Source: Membranipora membranacea
Taxonomy: Eukaryota > Bryozoa > Gymnolaemata > Cheilostomatida > Membraniporidae
NCBI GenBank assembly: GCA_914767715.1
Contig: OU612071.1
Location: 24,859,681-24,923,680, forward strand
Direction: 5' to 3'
Length of the DNA stretch: 64,000 nt
The notes beneath the pieces were generated by a model. That model searched no databases. It saw only the letters and a program-made list of their open reading frames with translations, and was not told where the DNA came from. Of the stretch, positions 22,432-34,044 are shown piece by piece (position 1 is the first letter of the stretch; each line of letters starts with the position of its first letter). Both the position numbers and the translations under genes were made by a program.

Positions 22432-22438
22432 TATAAAA
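22432..22438 (+). promoter_or_regulatory. TATA box of the type II membrane protein gene
   Basis: TATAAAA lies about 30 bases before a likely transcription start near 22462, followed by a short untranslated exon with donor AAC|gtaagt at 22515. The kinase gene runs the other way, so 21.5-22.4 kb could be a shared divergent promoter region. Confidence 0.5.
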
Positions 22439-22459
22439 CAGTTTTGTTGTTGTTGCCGA

Positions 22460-22515
22460 TCATCACAGATTAGAATCTATCGCTCGGTGTAGCAAGGCTG
22501 GAAAAATTGACAAAC
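22460..22515 (+). other. Untranslated first exon
   Basis: Sequence after the TATA box up to the consensus donor CAAAC|gtaagt. The next exon opens at 22652 after actgcacag and contains 50 bases of leader before the ATG at 22702. The 5' end is estimated from the TATA position. Confidence 0.4.
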
Positions 22516-22701
22516 GTAAGTTAACAGGCTGTGTTGATTGTGAATTTAATTTTGAATTTGAACCCCTGAGAAGATCAGTTGACTTGTTAACAATAATCAT
22601 ATGACTTCATTGGGAAATATCTGATTTTAAATTAAATTTTATACTGCACAGATCTGCGTACAAGCCAATTCAGAGAATAAACCCAGTGAAGGTATTTAGA
22701 T

Positions 22702-22792
22702 ATGGAGACTTTCCATCTGGACGGAGACGGGTTTGATGAGCCTTTTGCCTCTGATGAATGCAGCACCAGCTCAAGCTATTCTAAACTCACCA
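22702..22792 (+). CDS. Type II membrane protein, coding exon 1
   Basis: ATG at 22702 starts METFHLDGDGFDEPFASDEC, then STSSSYSKLT, with donor CCA|gtaagt in phase 1. The N-terminus is acidic and serine-rich without a signal peptide, as expected for a cytoplasmic tail. It is the first ATG of the exon that opens at 22652. Confidence 0.65.
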
Positions 22793-22965
22793 GTAAGTTA
22801 CTAAGCATCTTTAGAATGGAACAATCTAGCAGAAAATTTAGCTGGGCAAGAAGTTAGAGTTTATAGAAGCGCTCGATTTTTCGCCTTCCTTCAGCTCAAG
22901 CCCATCAAAACAGCACAAACCTGAAAACTAATAAACTGAACCCAGCCATTACTTAACTTCTACAG

Positions 22966-23145
22966 GTTATAGTAGAAGAAGAAGAGACAATCCTTGTGTT
23001 ATCTCCAGCAGACCAGCTGTGATTGTAGTAATCTTACTACTGATAATAACATGTGTGTCCACAGTAGTCACTCTGATCTATGTAGTAAGTGAGATGAAGG
23101 ATATGAGGGGACAACTCACTACCCTCAGCCAGTCTGCACCAGCAG
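22966..23145 (+). CDS. Type II membrane protein, transmembrane exon
   Basis: Acceptor acttctacag, donor GCAG|gtaagc, phase 1 to 1. It reads SYSRRRRDNPCVISSRP, then AVIVVILLLIITCVSTVVTL, then IYVVSEMKDMRGQLTTL. A basic RRRR cluster directly before a hydrophobic helix of about 23 residues, with no signal peptide, points to an N-in, C-out signal anchor. The residues after it begin a heptad-like stalk. Confidence 0.75.
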
Positions 23146-23428
23146 GTAAGCTCTAAAGTGTGAAACTGGAACAATGCATGTCCAAGAAATAATTGATAAC
23201 TATATAACTCATTCAAATAGCGCAAAAACCCTTAAAATATTGTAGACCAGGTAGGAGTTGCCTACCTAATTGAAAAGAGGGGATAACTAGTGTTTTTAGC
23301 ATTGATCAATCAGGGAGGATCCCTGGACCAATCAAATCGAAATTTTGTGAAGGATTGCTCTTGATTCATGACTGGTGATGTAATCTCTGTGCTGTCTTGA
23401 CCACTAATGAGTGTTGCCATATTTACAG

Positions 23429-23862
23429 AGGATGAAGCGAGTTCGGGTGCGGTCCAGTCCGAGGCGAAGACCAGCCAGCACAATCGTTGCACAGGACGAG
23501 GAGAGGCTCACTCCAGTATCGGCACATACATGAACCAGACCTTATCTGATAATCAGGAACTTCTATTACTATCTACTGAGATCAGAGGTCTGCTCCAAAC
23601 TGTAAACCACACCACACAACTGATCATACAGACTAACACTGATGTCAGAGCTAACGGTGATAACCTACAGCTTCTCAAGTCTACCGCTCAGATACTGAGG
23701 CAGAGTCTGAGTATCCAGACTGCATGTCTGAACAGTTTAACTCAGCAGATGACAAATGGGCAGTTTGAGATTTCAGACTTTTTTACACGTATCCAAAGTA
23801 AACTTACGGTCGGTTCAAACGTACTACAGCAGACTTTACTGGCAGGTGAGAGTCTTAACTGA
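23429..23862 (+). CDS. Type II membrane protein, stalk exon
   Basis: Acceptor catatttacag, entry in phase 1, open to TGA at 23860-23862. The extracellular part has NQT and NHT sites and a long Leu/Ile-spaced amphipathic region: NQELLLLSTEIRGLLQTV, DNLQLLKSTAQILRQS, then ACLNSLTQQMTN. This predicts an oligomerising coiled-coil stalk of roughly 140 residues. An optional donor (GCAG|gtgaga at 23845) just before the stop could lead to a distal head domain, but no such exon was found. As read, the protein is about 235 residues. Layout resembles stalks of scavenger receptors or membrane collectins; no head domain is present to name it. Confidence 0.65.
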
Positions 23863-24160
23863 TGTGTTTTTCTATGGCTCAATAGGTCAAGGTTTTCAGG
23901 TTCATACTTTTCTACTGCTCACTATTCAGACCTGCCAAAAAATATCAATTGGCCAAAATGTTTGTCTTTAACTCAGAGGCTGATACTTGCCAAGATTTCA
24001 GCGTTATTTGCTTCCAATTTTATTGGGCTGTATTACGCCACCCTCTCCTTTTATGAAATATGCTAGCAAATTCCTGTTTTTCAAAAAAATTCTGGTCATT
24101 TCTGACCTTGTGACCCATCAAAGATGTGAAAACACATCAATCAGCTTTTGATTCACTGTC

Positions 24161-24166
24161 AATAAA
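24161..24166 (+). terminator. Candidate polyadenylation signal
   Basis: AATAAA lies about 300 bases after the TGA at 23862 and immediately before the minus-strand retrotransposon fragment. It would end the type II membrane protein transcript if the stalk exon is terminal. Confidence 0.4.
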
Positions 24167-24172
24167 CTGCTG

Positions 24173-26160
24173 TTAATCTATCGATCTTGAAACAACAGGA
24201 GCCTGGAATGTCTCAGAGAGTGACAACCAAAAGGTGGTGCTCGTCTCAAGGAATCTCCAAGCTTTCTCATCCACCCCTACCATTCTCAGTGTCTCAATGA
24301 TCCATGAGTGCGGTACTAAATCGTACGCCTTCTGGTAGTCTATCCAGCCCATGGCTAAACCAATTTTCCTGTTCTTACAATCCTTCACTATCACCTTATC
24401 CATCATCAAGTGGTCTTTAGTTCCCTTATACCCAGATCTACATCCCTTCTGTTCTTCTCCGATGAGATCATTCTCCTCCAGGTGTCTATAGATCTCTTCA
24501 GCCACCATTGAGGTCATCAGCTTCCATACAATAGGTAAGCAGGTTATGGGTCTGTAGTTCCCCTGTGCTGTCCCTTTGGTCTTGTCTTTTTGAATCAGAA
24601 CAGTCCTTCCGGTTGTCATCCAGCTGGGTGTCTGTGCTGTCTCCAGGCATTCATTCAGGTATTTATAACAAGCTTTCTGTGCAGGTTGGTCATATTTTTG
24701 ATTTAGAATCCCTGTACAGAGTCTGGGCCCGGAGCCTTCCAGTTTGGTAATTTCACTAGTGCTCTTTTGAGCGCGTTTTCTGTAATGATTATCTCACCCT
24801 GATGTCTTCCTTCCAATTTTCTTCTGACTCGGTCTATCTACGGTGCTTTTCCATCATGTTCAGTCGCATGTCCCCAAATCCTTGTCCAGAAGTCCTTGGA
24901 TTCCTCACCATCTGATATTTCATTCTCACCCTCCAAATTACTCTGTATGTCATTATAAAATCTCTTCTGGTTGTTCTCAAACACTCTGTTTTGTTGGTAC
25001 TGCTTTACTCTGTCATCATATCTTTTGATCTTTGCTGCTGTTGCCTTCAATCTTTGTTTTAACTCCTCTCCCACGAGTTGGTATCCCTTGCGTTTGATGT
25101 TGTGTTTCACTTCTATCCTTCTTCTAAATCCATCATTGTGTGGTTTGTTTCTTGCTTGCACTACTCTGCTTATATCTTTCCTTAACTCCATCACCTTTGC
25201 TTTCAGTCTCTTTTTCGATGGTGGTTCTTCTTTCTACTCATTCCAGTTCTTTGCCAACTTCTTTGTGACAATTGCTGCACTAGCGTAAAATGTATCATTC
25301 AGTTCAGTGATGTTATCAATTGGAACATGTTTTATCACCTCATTGATCTTGCTTAGTTCTTCCACTATCTTCCTTCTGTCTATATGCCTGGTGTTAGTAA
25401 ACTTTTCTCTACCCATCTGCAGCCTTCCTCTCTGTATTTTGATTTCCTCAACTAATTCCCTTTTCTCATCTGATAATCTGCTCTCTGTCATGATGTCTTC
25501 TTGTCTCACTGGATGGTCATATTATCTTCTTCAACCTTGGTAAATGCGTTCTAGTACACTCGGTGGTATCACTTCAACAGTCGTCTGTCCTTTTCCCATT
25601 GCCGGTGCTCCCTGACCTTCAGTCTCTCTTATCCTGATATCATCCAATTCCTCCTTTGTAAGCCATTCCTTTCTGATAATCGTCCTTGCCTGCATCGATA
25701 TTCTGTTCTCCGTGAGTTCAAATCCCCCTCGATCTTGCCATATCTTTGCCATCCTTGACATGTATCCTCTCCTCATTGGCTCACTAGAATAGTAGCACTC
25801 CATAATTTTGATGTTATCTTCCCTAGTATAGCTCATTCGCTGAGTTGCTGGTCTTACTTCGCCAGTAGTAGAATGACGACCGACTCCTGCCTGGTTCACC
25901 ACAGGTAGCCTGCCAGGCGAGACAGATCGAGCATTGCTCTCCCCCTCATTCACGCCGTTACTCTGTATTGTACTTGTTGTATTCATCATGAGATATGAGT
26001 TTGTTTTCTGTCAGGGTTAGCTCCCTTAGCTGATGATTGAAGAATCTGTCCCACTCAGCAGTAGGGATTTTCTGTCAGAATTTTCTCCCTTAGGTCCAGC
26101 GAAGCGTCGGGCACCAAGCCGATATTAGTGGATGCCGGTTAAGGCCAATCCACTACTGGC
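24173..26160 (-). mobile_element. Broken CRE/R2-like non-LTR retrotransposon
   Basis: Four minus-strand open pieces line up in order. At 25531-25989 there is an N-terminal region with a Myb-like stretch (YTREDNIKIMECYYSS). At 25234-25509 and 24838-25194 there are charged helical linkers. At 24173-24619 there is the front of a reverse transcriptase: NYRPITCLPIVWKLMTSMVA, then IGLAMGWIDYQKAYDLVPH, which is motif A with its catalytic Asp. The frame breaks between pieces and ends before the catalytic YxDD motif and any endonuclease, so the copy is dead and 3' truncated. Clade is inferred from the style of the RT and the Myb-like N-terminus. Confidence 0.75.
26129..26158. repeat. Hairpin at the retrotransposon 5' end
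   Basis: TAGTGGAT and ATCCACTA pair around a 14-base loop at the 5' edge of the retrotransposon fragment. It may be part of a structured 5' end; no complete HDV-type or hammerhead fold could be drawn. Confidence 0.5.
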
Positions 26161-26161
26161 G

Positions 26162-26200
26162 CTATTATTATTGTTTTTATTATTATTATTATTGTTCTTT
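26162..26200. repeat. ATT microsatellite
   Basis: An imperfect run of TTA/ATT triplets abuts the 5' end of the retrotransposon fragment and may mark its insertion site. Confidence 0.8.
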
Positions 26201-29200
26201 ATTTCTAATATTGATGTTATGGTAATGTGAAGGAAATGCCAAACAAGCTTGGTAATTGACATCTGATCACAAAGTCAACAGGGGAGTGGCTACAATAGGA
26301 GATTTAGCAAGACATTGCTAAGATATACTCTGGGTTATTGTGTAGCTAAATCTTAGATATGATTAGAACCATCGGCCTTGACAAAGCTTGATTGATCCTT
26401 CGGCAGATTTTATATTGAAGCATAATGTGATTGTCGTAACCAAATTGAATATCAGGCAGCAATCGATAATCATGTGAGTCCACAGATATAAGCATTGTTG
26501 CATTCTCGTAATAATACTAGATCGAAGGAAAACATGTTTAACTAATGAAGTATGCTTGAAACAAAAAGAAAAGGTAAATAATGATATTAAGCACATCCGT
26601 CAATCCCGATTGTGTTTCACAGTGGTCTTTTCCTTGTAGCCTTCTGCTCCAAATAAAGTCAGCAGGGCAGCATAATCAAGGCCAATGGATTTATTTGGTG
26701 AATGTACTCATTCCATTTGTCTGCAGTATATTGCACTTTTCCTTATTCTGCGGGTTTCTGGCTAATCATAAAATAACCCTGGGTGCAGGCAAATGTTTAT
26801 GTCTATCCATCTGTTTGTGGTTTAGCTATTTTTTGAAAAACAAGGAATTAAAAGATGCCAAAGTAGATAAATAATGAATGTTTAAATTAAGACATACAAT
26901 TGGTCATGAAGTTTATAAATCTGCTTTGCGGTGGGTTGTTATTTCCAGCCGCCACACAGTGATTATCTGCTGTCTGTAAAAATTGAAAATCATGGCACCC
27001 AGCAGCCCTACCATGATTTTGATAAGGTTACTTTTATTTTACAAGCCGTAACACAAATCTTTCCTAATACCACTCAGAGCTACATAAAACATCAAATAAT
27101 TAGGATTAACTATTATGAAATAGCTGTTTGGGTTAAACATGTATACCATATCTGAAAATAGCTGTTTTTGTGAAATTGCAGGGAGAACAAGATCCACAAG
27201 AACTTGTTCAATGTGATCTATCTCATCATACAATCAAGGTGCTTGATGATCAGATGCCTGTGAATCAATGATGACATAGTTTGATGTAGGCAAAGTTAAT
27301 ACAGCTTCGGCGACACAGCTGGTTTATACGATACACTTCATTGCGTCTGGACCAAGCAACAGGCCTCGCAATGAGTTGAATAGATTTGATGATTGAATCT
27401 CTTTCAATACTTGAGCGAAATTCAGCAACCTCAATGTTACACACTACATCCATCTTTTATTACATAATATTGAGATTGATAGTAAAAGGCTGGGCAGAGT
27501 GTGCTTCACCTGATGGTAAAGATTTATAATTTATCTAGCCATTGCTCGGTAGGTTCTGATCATGTTGAAAGGATTGCCAACAATAACAAGATTACTGTTA
27601 ATCTCCAATAACAATTAACAAATAGAGCTAGGCTTTCTATGAAGGATCTCAATGATACCTATGCCCAGTTCAGTCGGGCCTTCCTTAAATATGCAGGTAG
27701 CTTATCATAGAATACATAATCCCTTCTTGTTCTCTGTGTGCGACCCTCTCACTAAGGAGATCAGGCATGCTGCAAAGTTAAGTGATGGATGGCTATGAAC
27801 AATTCTGCTACCTATTCTGTAGTCAACCAGTCAAATCCAGTTATCCAGTTTCTTTTGACATTGTCAAGGTTATTTCCTCACTAACTGATACCATCTAAAC
27901 CACAACCCCGGGCCTAATTCAGCAGCAGTAGTTGAATATTTGCATTCTTATTACAGATTTGACCACAGGACCAGAAAAATGTGATGTCAGTTACTTTACA
28001 GGACAAGGATGAACTATTTAACCAATGGATTTTATTTTGCAGCGCTGCATACCTTATTTGATTTTCTTACACACTTGGATGTCATCAATTCCAATTGACA
28101 GATGGTAATACACCCTCTGCTACAATATAGAAGAGATCAATGTTGAGAACCAATTCTCGTACCAGTTTTCGAGCGATGTTCTGCCGATTTTTAATGCAAA
28201 GAAGAAATTAAAAAGAGTGCCGAGGAGCCATTTGTACAAAATCAAGCGTACCCCTTTCTGTAACCTGTTGTTGACCACACCAAAACATCAATTACATCAA
28301 TTATCAATCCTGAATTTGCTGACGGCTATTTTCTTTTGTATGACACTACTGGAAAAGTGGAGAGAACATCAAACTGTATTGCAACCATAGACCTACTAAT
28401 AATTAGTAGGTCTATAATTGCAACAGAATCAGTGAAACCTACCGAAGAAATGCCTTTGGTTTGTTTTACATTTCATGATCTCGCTAAGGATCACCTAGAT
28501 CAACTTCAGCCCAGGTAAATTCTGAAGATTATGTGAAGACATCAATAATTATGTTGGTTTAAGTTTGATAGAATATTTAGCGTTTACTGTCGCAATGTAT
28601 GACGCAATGGTGCTACCAATGAAATAACTCATTTTTCACAACCAATCCTGCTATTGAGTGGTGAATTTGTTTATGAAACGATAACTCTGGATATGTCATT
28701 AGGCTGCAATGTTTACTCCTGAAATTAGCTCAGGAGAGTTTCAGTCGATGGAATTCATATCAAAGCTAACTTTGTATTAATCTGTCACAGGGGAGACAAC
28801 ATGCTCTAGATTCTTATAGACTCTTTGTTTTTCAACTTGGAAATTGATTATATTAGTCACAAATGTCCCTGTGCAAATCAGGTCAGTTTTCTTGTTCAAA
28901 GCTATGAGGTTGCACCGAAATGAACGTTGGTTATTTTGTTGTCCGCTCCTAATCCTTGAGATGTGACGTCTCTGCATACAGGGTGCAAATTTTCGCTTAC
29001 CTGCATACGGGGTTTTATCTCACTGTACTATTCCACAGATCTGTTAGTATCTGCCCTGCTACACTTTATCAATGAGGCTGAGCATTGGGGGTCTTTACTG
29101 GTTGGGACCTGATCAGAAGAAGCCTAGATGAGATGAATGGATCGCCTGAGCAAAATCAGAAATAATTTCTGTCATAAAGATTTGAACCAACACCATCAGA

Positions 29201-30860
29201 TTGTTTCCTGCTAAATGGCTACTGTCATGTGTTATAACAATTGAGAATGTAAGTCTAAGTCTATGCTTGAGAATTTGGGGTAAAAAATAGATAGCATACT
29301 AGTGTACGATATTCATACATCATCCATTTTTTTATTTACTAGGTCGGGGTGCAGAAATCCAACAGCACATTAGAATTATATATTTACCATTTTATTGTGC
29401 TCGGATGTTTAAGAAAACAAATATCCTCCTCAACAGAGTATCGTTGGCTTTTAAGTCTAAGTTCCAATAAAAACCTACTACATGCCAGCAGACCCCCAAC
29501 ATACATTAGTTATTTTTCATGATCACATAAATACATTTGAAAAATTTGTGATCTCCCCACAAGAAAACCACAAATAAATGGCAAGTTCAAATCAATTCTG
29601 TGCCATTGACAATGGGAGAGACTATAGCATTTCTCCAAGTTCAAATCATCAAGTTATGAAAATAGGGGGAAAAGAAAAATGATCTGAGCCCCACTGCTTC
29701 TACTTATTCAGCATTCAGTGGTCCTATATGTTACACAAGTGTGCATCTTTGGAATAAAGGGACTTATTTCAAATGTTTCTTGTAAATTGGCAGTGACAGC
29801 TACCAATACCAGACTACCATAAACAGATTACTTAGCTATGTGATCAGTAATATCTTGTACGTAAAACCATGTATGATGCAATTTATTATTGTTTCAAATA
29901 ATTTCCTTGTATTAGAAATACCACACTCCATTATATCAATTAGCAGCCCTAGTATTTTTGATAGTTAGGTTTAAACCAAAGAATAAGGAAAAGTGAGAAC
30001 TTTTGTGGACAAAACAAGTGTGGCTGAGAAAACACGACACTCCATTGATCTTTGTAATGCAGACATGACAATGATCATTGGAAGCTATGTAGGGTATCAC
30101 AAATGCCCAAGAGCAATGCCTCACCAATTAGTGTGACCACAGGGTGAGACTTGGTTAATATGAAGTGATGGAAATGTTGCATCATTATCATTTGTCCACA
30201 ACCCACCCCCACCCTCCAATCCAACTGGCCAACATGATACCACAATCAATGTGTTATAAACTTATGAACATTACTGAATGGTAAGTAAAGCTCTATACCA
30301 CCCAAAGGTTGTCGGGTCATCTAAGAACTAGGCTTCACTAAGCCTCAGTAATGCAGCAAAATTCTGCAGGCTCGATCTGAAAATATTCCATTCCATTCTC
30401 AGGATGTCATGGTTTTCTTTCAGAGGCATCTTCTCCCATCTACCATATCAATATCAAACCGTCCTATGTATGTTAGATGATCAAAACTCTGTGGAGCGCT
30501 TCTCTGGAATTAGATTATTATGGCATTCCCTCTGTTGGACAGACATAACGTCACTCTAGGGAGCAAATATTTTGCCGCTCCATGTATCAACACGCGCGTG
30601 ATTTCCCTCCATCCCATAAATTTTTTGACTTTTTTTACAGATTTATTTTGAAGTTGCCAATCTCCATTTAGCTGAAAATTAGTGTGAAACCACATCACCA
30701 GGAAAAACTGGACTTGTGATAACAAACATAGCAGAAGATAATTTTGACAGCAAGTTGTGTTGTTGAGGTCAAATAGAGGGCATAGAATATGAATGCTTGC
30801 ACTAACCGCCATTACCGATTGAATCTTGTCAGATCACATTGTTATCAAAACTTCCTCATA
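26200..30860. other. Long stretch with no supported gene
   Basis: AT-rich. Open frames at 26581-26874 (+), 27039-27233 (-) and 27265-27453 (-) lack splice partners and recognisable motifs. The last has balanced codon use (MDVVCNIEVAEFRSSIERDS) and could be a stray exon. The perfect palindrome at 28387-28415 is the only strong structure. Confidence 0.4.
28387..28415. repeat. Perfect 13-bp-arm palindrome
   Basis: ATAGACCTACTAA and TTAGTAGGTCTAT are exact inverted repeats separated by three bases. No gene is supported nearby. It could be a protein-binding site, a hairpin, or a relic foldback. Confidence 0.85.
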
Positions 30861-30867
30861 TTTTTAG

Positions 30868-30875
30868 TATAAAAG
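30868..30875 (+). promoter_or_regulatory. TATA box of the secreted peptide gene
   Basis: TATAAAAG lies 85 bases before the ATG at 30953, with a plausible start near 30900. The upstream in-frame ATG at 30839 lies before the TATA box and is therefore unlikely to be used. Confidence 0.65.
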
Positions 30876-30952
30876 GCAGCAACTCACTCAGAGCAGACCA
30901 CACACCATTGTACAGAGTGACTTCTATATTGAAGTTCAGTACTAAAAACAAT

Positions 30953-31050
30953 ATGGAGATACTTAAAATAGTCTGTATCACTTTCGTTGCGCTAATTGTT
31001 ATAAGTTCTGCTCAACCCCTGAAGAGATCAAAGCGACAGTCTTTCGACTG
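30953..31050 (+). CDS. Secreted peptide precursor, exon 1 (signal and processing site)
   Basis: ATG at 30953 reads MEILKIVCITFVALIVISSA, a clear signal peptide, then QPLKRSKRQSFDW. KRSKR is a furin or prohormone-convertase type site directly followed by Gln, which can cyclise to pyroglutamate. The donor is GACTG|gtgagt in phase 2. Together with the exons at 31355 and 31608 it gives a 93-residue precursor; the 61-residue predicted mature chain runs from Gln29 to Thr89. I know no named family with this sequence. Alternatives are a neuropeptide-like hormone or a glycine-rich antimicrobial peptide of the attacin or hymenoptaecin style. Confidence 0.75.
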
Positions 31051-31354
31051 GTGAGTAGATTTTGATCTAGCATTCTTCCAAACAACACTGTGATCTTCTT
31101 CCTATGCACTGACAAATGAACTTTTATGTATACTTATATTATTACCTACTTAGGTAATAATTGTGATGAATTATTGTTCACAAGATTTGCATGACGATCT
31201 TCAAGTTTATTAATAGTTGATAACCTAGATAGTAGTTTGGTTACTAAGTTGGCGCATAATGGTCTTGATTAAAATAAGATTTTAAGAAGTTGATGCTCAA
31301 AGTTCTATGAATCCTTGTAGTGGTAGTGACCCTGGTTTTATTTTATTTTTCTAG

Positions 31355-31372
31355 GAACTTCCCAACTTCCCA
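31355..31372 (+). CDS. Secreted peptide precursor, 18-nt micro-exon
   Basis: Flanked by a long pyrimidine tract ending ttctag and by donor CCCA|gtaagt. It completes Trp33 from exon 1, then adds NFPTS and two bases of a Gln codon. Phase 2 to 2 with consensus sites on both sides supports it despite its size. Confidence 0.65.
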
Positions 31373-31607
31373 GTAAGTATTTTATTGGTTAATAACTAAG
31401 TATTTTCTGAACTGTATAACAAGTTTGTCTTCACTTGAGGATACATTAACAACCTGCTGCAGTGTAAAGAATCTACACTGTGACGTGGGGTTGGTAGATG
31501 AAACGAGGTCGAAATATTGCTATTTTTGTGTGTGTGGCGATCAATTAAAAAAAATATCGAATTATCTTGATTTCAAAATTATTATCGACCACATTTTCTC
31601 ATATTAG

Positions 31608-31773
31608 ATTCAGACTAGGCAATAACTGGTGGGCAGGCAGATCTTCTCATGATGCTGGATCTATTGGTATTGGTGGCTCATCTAACAACGGGCGTCACAG
31701 CTGGCACACTGGGTACTCTCCCAGTACGGGATTAGCAAGTATCGGGTATAAGTGGACTGGAAAGAGACGTTAA
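31608..31773 (+). CDS. Secreted peptide precursor, exon 3 (mature region and GKRR tail)
   Basis: The acceptor ctcatattag completes Gln39. It then reads FRLGNNWWAGRSSHDAGSIG, then IGGSSNNGRHSWHTGYSPST, then GLASIGYKWTGKRR and TAA at 31771-31773. The chain is rich in Gly, Ser and Trp and has no Cys. The terminal Gly-Lys-Arg-Arg is the standard signal for removal of basic residues and C-terminal amidation, predicting a Thr-amide end. Confidence 0.75.
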
Positions 31774-32078
31774 TATATTCTTGTGATTCACAGCCATGAT
31801 AAATTTCTCAACTGAGCAAGAGAAAAATGAAAAATGAATACCTTAATGAACCAATGTTTATTACTAAATTTGAATTCAATTTTTATGCCACCATAAAACT
31901 GAGCTTGACATTTATGCTTTTCACATCATTTCTTGTTATTTTTAAACTTGACCTATTTATTAAAACAAATAGCTGCCCTTTTGTTTTTTGCCGAATCCAA
32001 ACTTTAACTTCAATATAGTACTGTGCCACTCAAATTACTCAAAATATAGCTTTTACTTGCTTTCTAACTCACTCACAG

Positions 32079-32084
32079 AATAAA
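32079..32084 (+). terminator. Candidate polyadenylation signal of the peptide gene
   Basis: AATAAA lies about 300 bases after the stop codon at 31773, the first canonical signal downstream. Confidence 0.4.
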
Positions 32085-34040
32085 GAACTTCACATCAGCT
32101 AATCAAACTTGTATCGAAGCAATTGTTGGTGTCAATCCGATAAACATTTACAATTTTAAGTGATGTTATAAGACCATCATATGATTATAATATGACAGTT
32201 ATTGGGATACGCTAACTTGTTGAATGATGCCGCAAGGATTTAATTCTTGAGGTTTCACAGAATAATCTGATAGAAGGAGTTGTAGTTATGTCCCCATGTT
32301 CAAAAGGAAGATAACTCAGCATATATGTGATATATTGTTATAAGTCTACAGTAAGAATAACATTGTTTGCTGGGTCTCAGATCTGTTCAGTCTACCTGTG
32401 GGATAGTCTGGTGACAAACAATATATTTGCAGCACAGCAATTGTGGCGCTGATTTCTATCAAGCAAGGCAACTCCCTGAGTTTAGGGAAATGAGATACTG
32501 AAAACAGTGTTTCATTTAGGCCAAAATAATTTAAACTGCGAGCTTTCATCGTTTTCAAACATAAGAACTCAGTCTAGGTGACTTTATGAAGGCCTAGACT
32601 GCAGTTTGAACATGCACAAAACAGTCATCGGATGCCGGAGGGAAAACCCGTGTGAATATAATGTTCTGAAGAGTTTTCCCTCCTGCAATGTTATATTGTA
32701 TCGCGCATAAAGAACTATTAACTCAAGTTGGATCCGTATTCTCTCCTACTCCGTCTGAGTGCTAGATCTGTTTGTCACTTGCAACACCAAGAGTCAATAA
32801 ATCTAACATGGGAATTCTCCTCTAAACCATTTAATCATGGATAATTATTTATCAGATACTGACATACTATAACACCGAATATGTGTTGAGATGTGGGCTG
32901 TAACATTCTGACATAACCTGAGAGGGATAGCCACGACTCTGAAGGGTCTTTCAACTATAACTGTCTTATTGAAAGACTAAATGATTGCTGGTTTTGGACA
33001 AGGTGATAGTTATAATTGGTCTTTATGTCATTGACATCCAAAATTCTTATAGTAAGATCTCCCTGATCCGGATTTATATAAATCTTGGTGAACTCTGCAG
33101 TACATAATGTGAGTAATCAGAATCCACAACAAAAGTTCACAAAACCCTCATCCGAATCTTCTGAGCTTTAAAAGTACACAAAGGTAATATTCGGCTTCCT
33201 TCGAAAATTATACCACTGCTTTTGAGCATTGGAACGGGCCGGTTAATCTATATTATTCATTGTTGTAAGAAAATATTGCTATTTGAGATATGATAATTCG
33301 AAGTTGGTTTCTTAACAAGGGAGACAATTACTGATGATTTGATCAAAAATATGTTAATTATAGGATTAGTGTGTATTGTTTAGAATTACACTCATTGATT
33401 ACTCCTTGGCACTATACCTGTTTAATTAATTAACAGTGACTAGAATTTAAATTCAGTGGTACAACAGGTTACTAACCTATATAAAGGCCAGGTTATGGAA
33501 TCAAAGAAATTTTGACTTCACTTTCACGAATCCTGCTGCAGTCTACTGACTACTGGGCCCAACTGATGTCCCAGATGTGCTCCAACCTGCCTGCAAACTG
33601 AGAGTAACTTGGCGCCGAATATGGCAGCCGCACCCTTAAGGCACCTGTATTTCTCAGTCCTCGGACAGAGACAAACATGCCATTTCAACCCACATTTAAC
33701 CCAAATCAGTGAATAAATTTTGATGTGACCCATTTGATGAAAAAAACATTATATCTTGACTTTATCCTGACCACCCACCTGGAAAACTAATAAGTTTGGC
33801 AGAGCCTTACCCTTTGTCTAAGCTCCTTCACAAACTTCAGACATTAATGTATGGTGAAAACCATCAGCTCTACAGTTTTATACAATCTTAGATTGGACAT
33901 TGGTATCTAGCCTTGAATAGCCATGATACTGACTGCCTCTGTCAAGATGCCGACGTCTGATTGAAGTCCGACATTTGTTTTTTGGTTTTTCATTTCTGAA
34001 GGTATTAGGCTAGGCTAGGGTGAAGTAGTAGTAGACGAAC
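32085..34040. other. Stretch without a supported gene
   Basis: AT-rich. It includes the inverted repeat GGAGGGAAAAC (32637-32647) / GTTTTCCCTCC (32673-32683). The open frame at 33524-33733 (-) has no splice context or motif. Confidence 0.4.
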
Positions 34041-34044
34041 AGTG

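Noticed and set aside
24565-25543. Plus-strand frames opposite the retrotransposon
   Set aside because: They are antisense shadows of the reverse-transcriptase and linker frames, which carry the recognisable motifs.
26029-26060. Hammerhead ribozyme core (CTGATGA) near the retrotransposon end
   Set aside because: The matching GAAA and stem arrangement are absent.
30839-30952. Upstream ATG extending the secreted peptide by 38 residues
   Set aside because: It lies before the TATA box, and starting there would bury the signal peptide.
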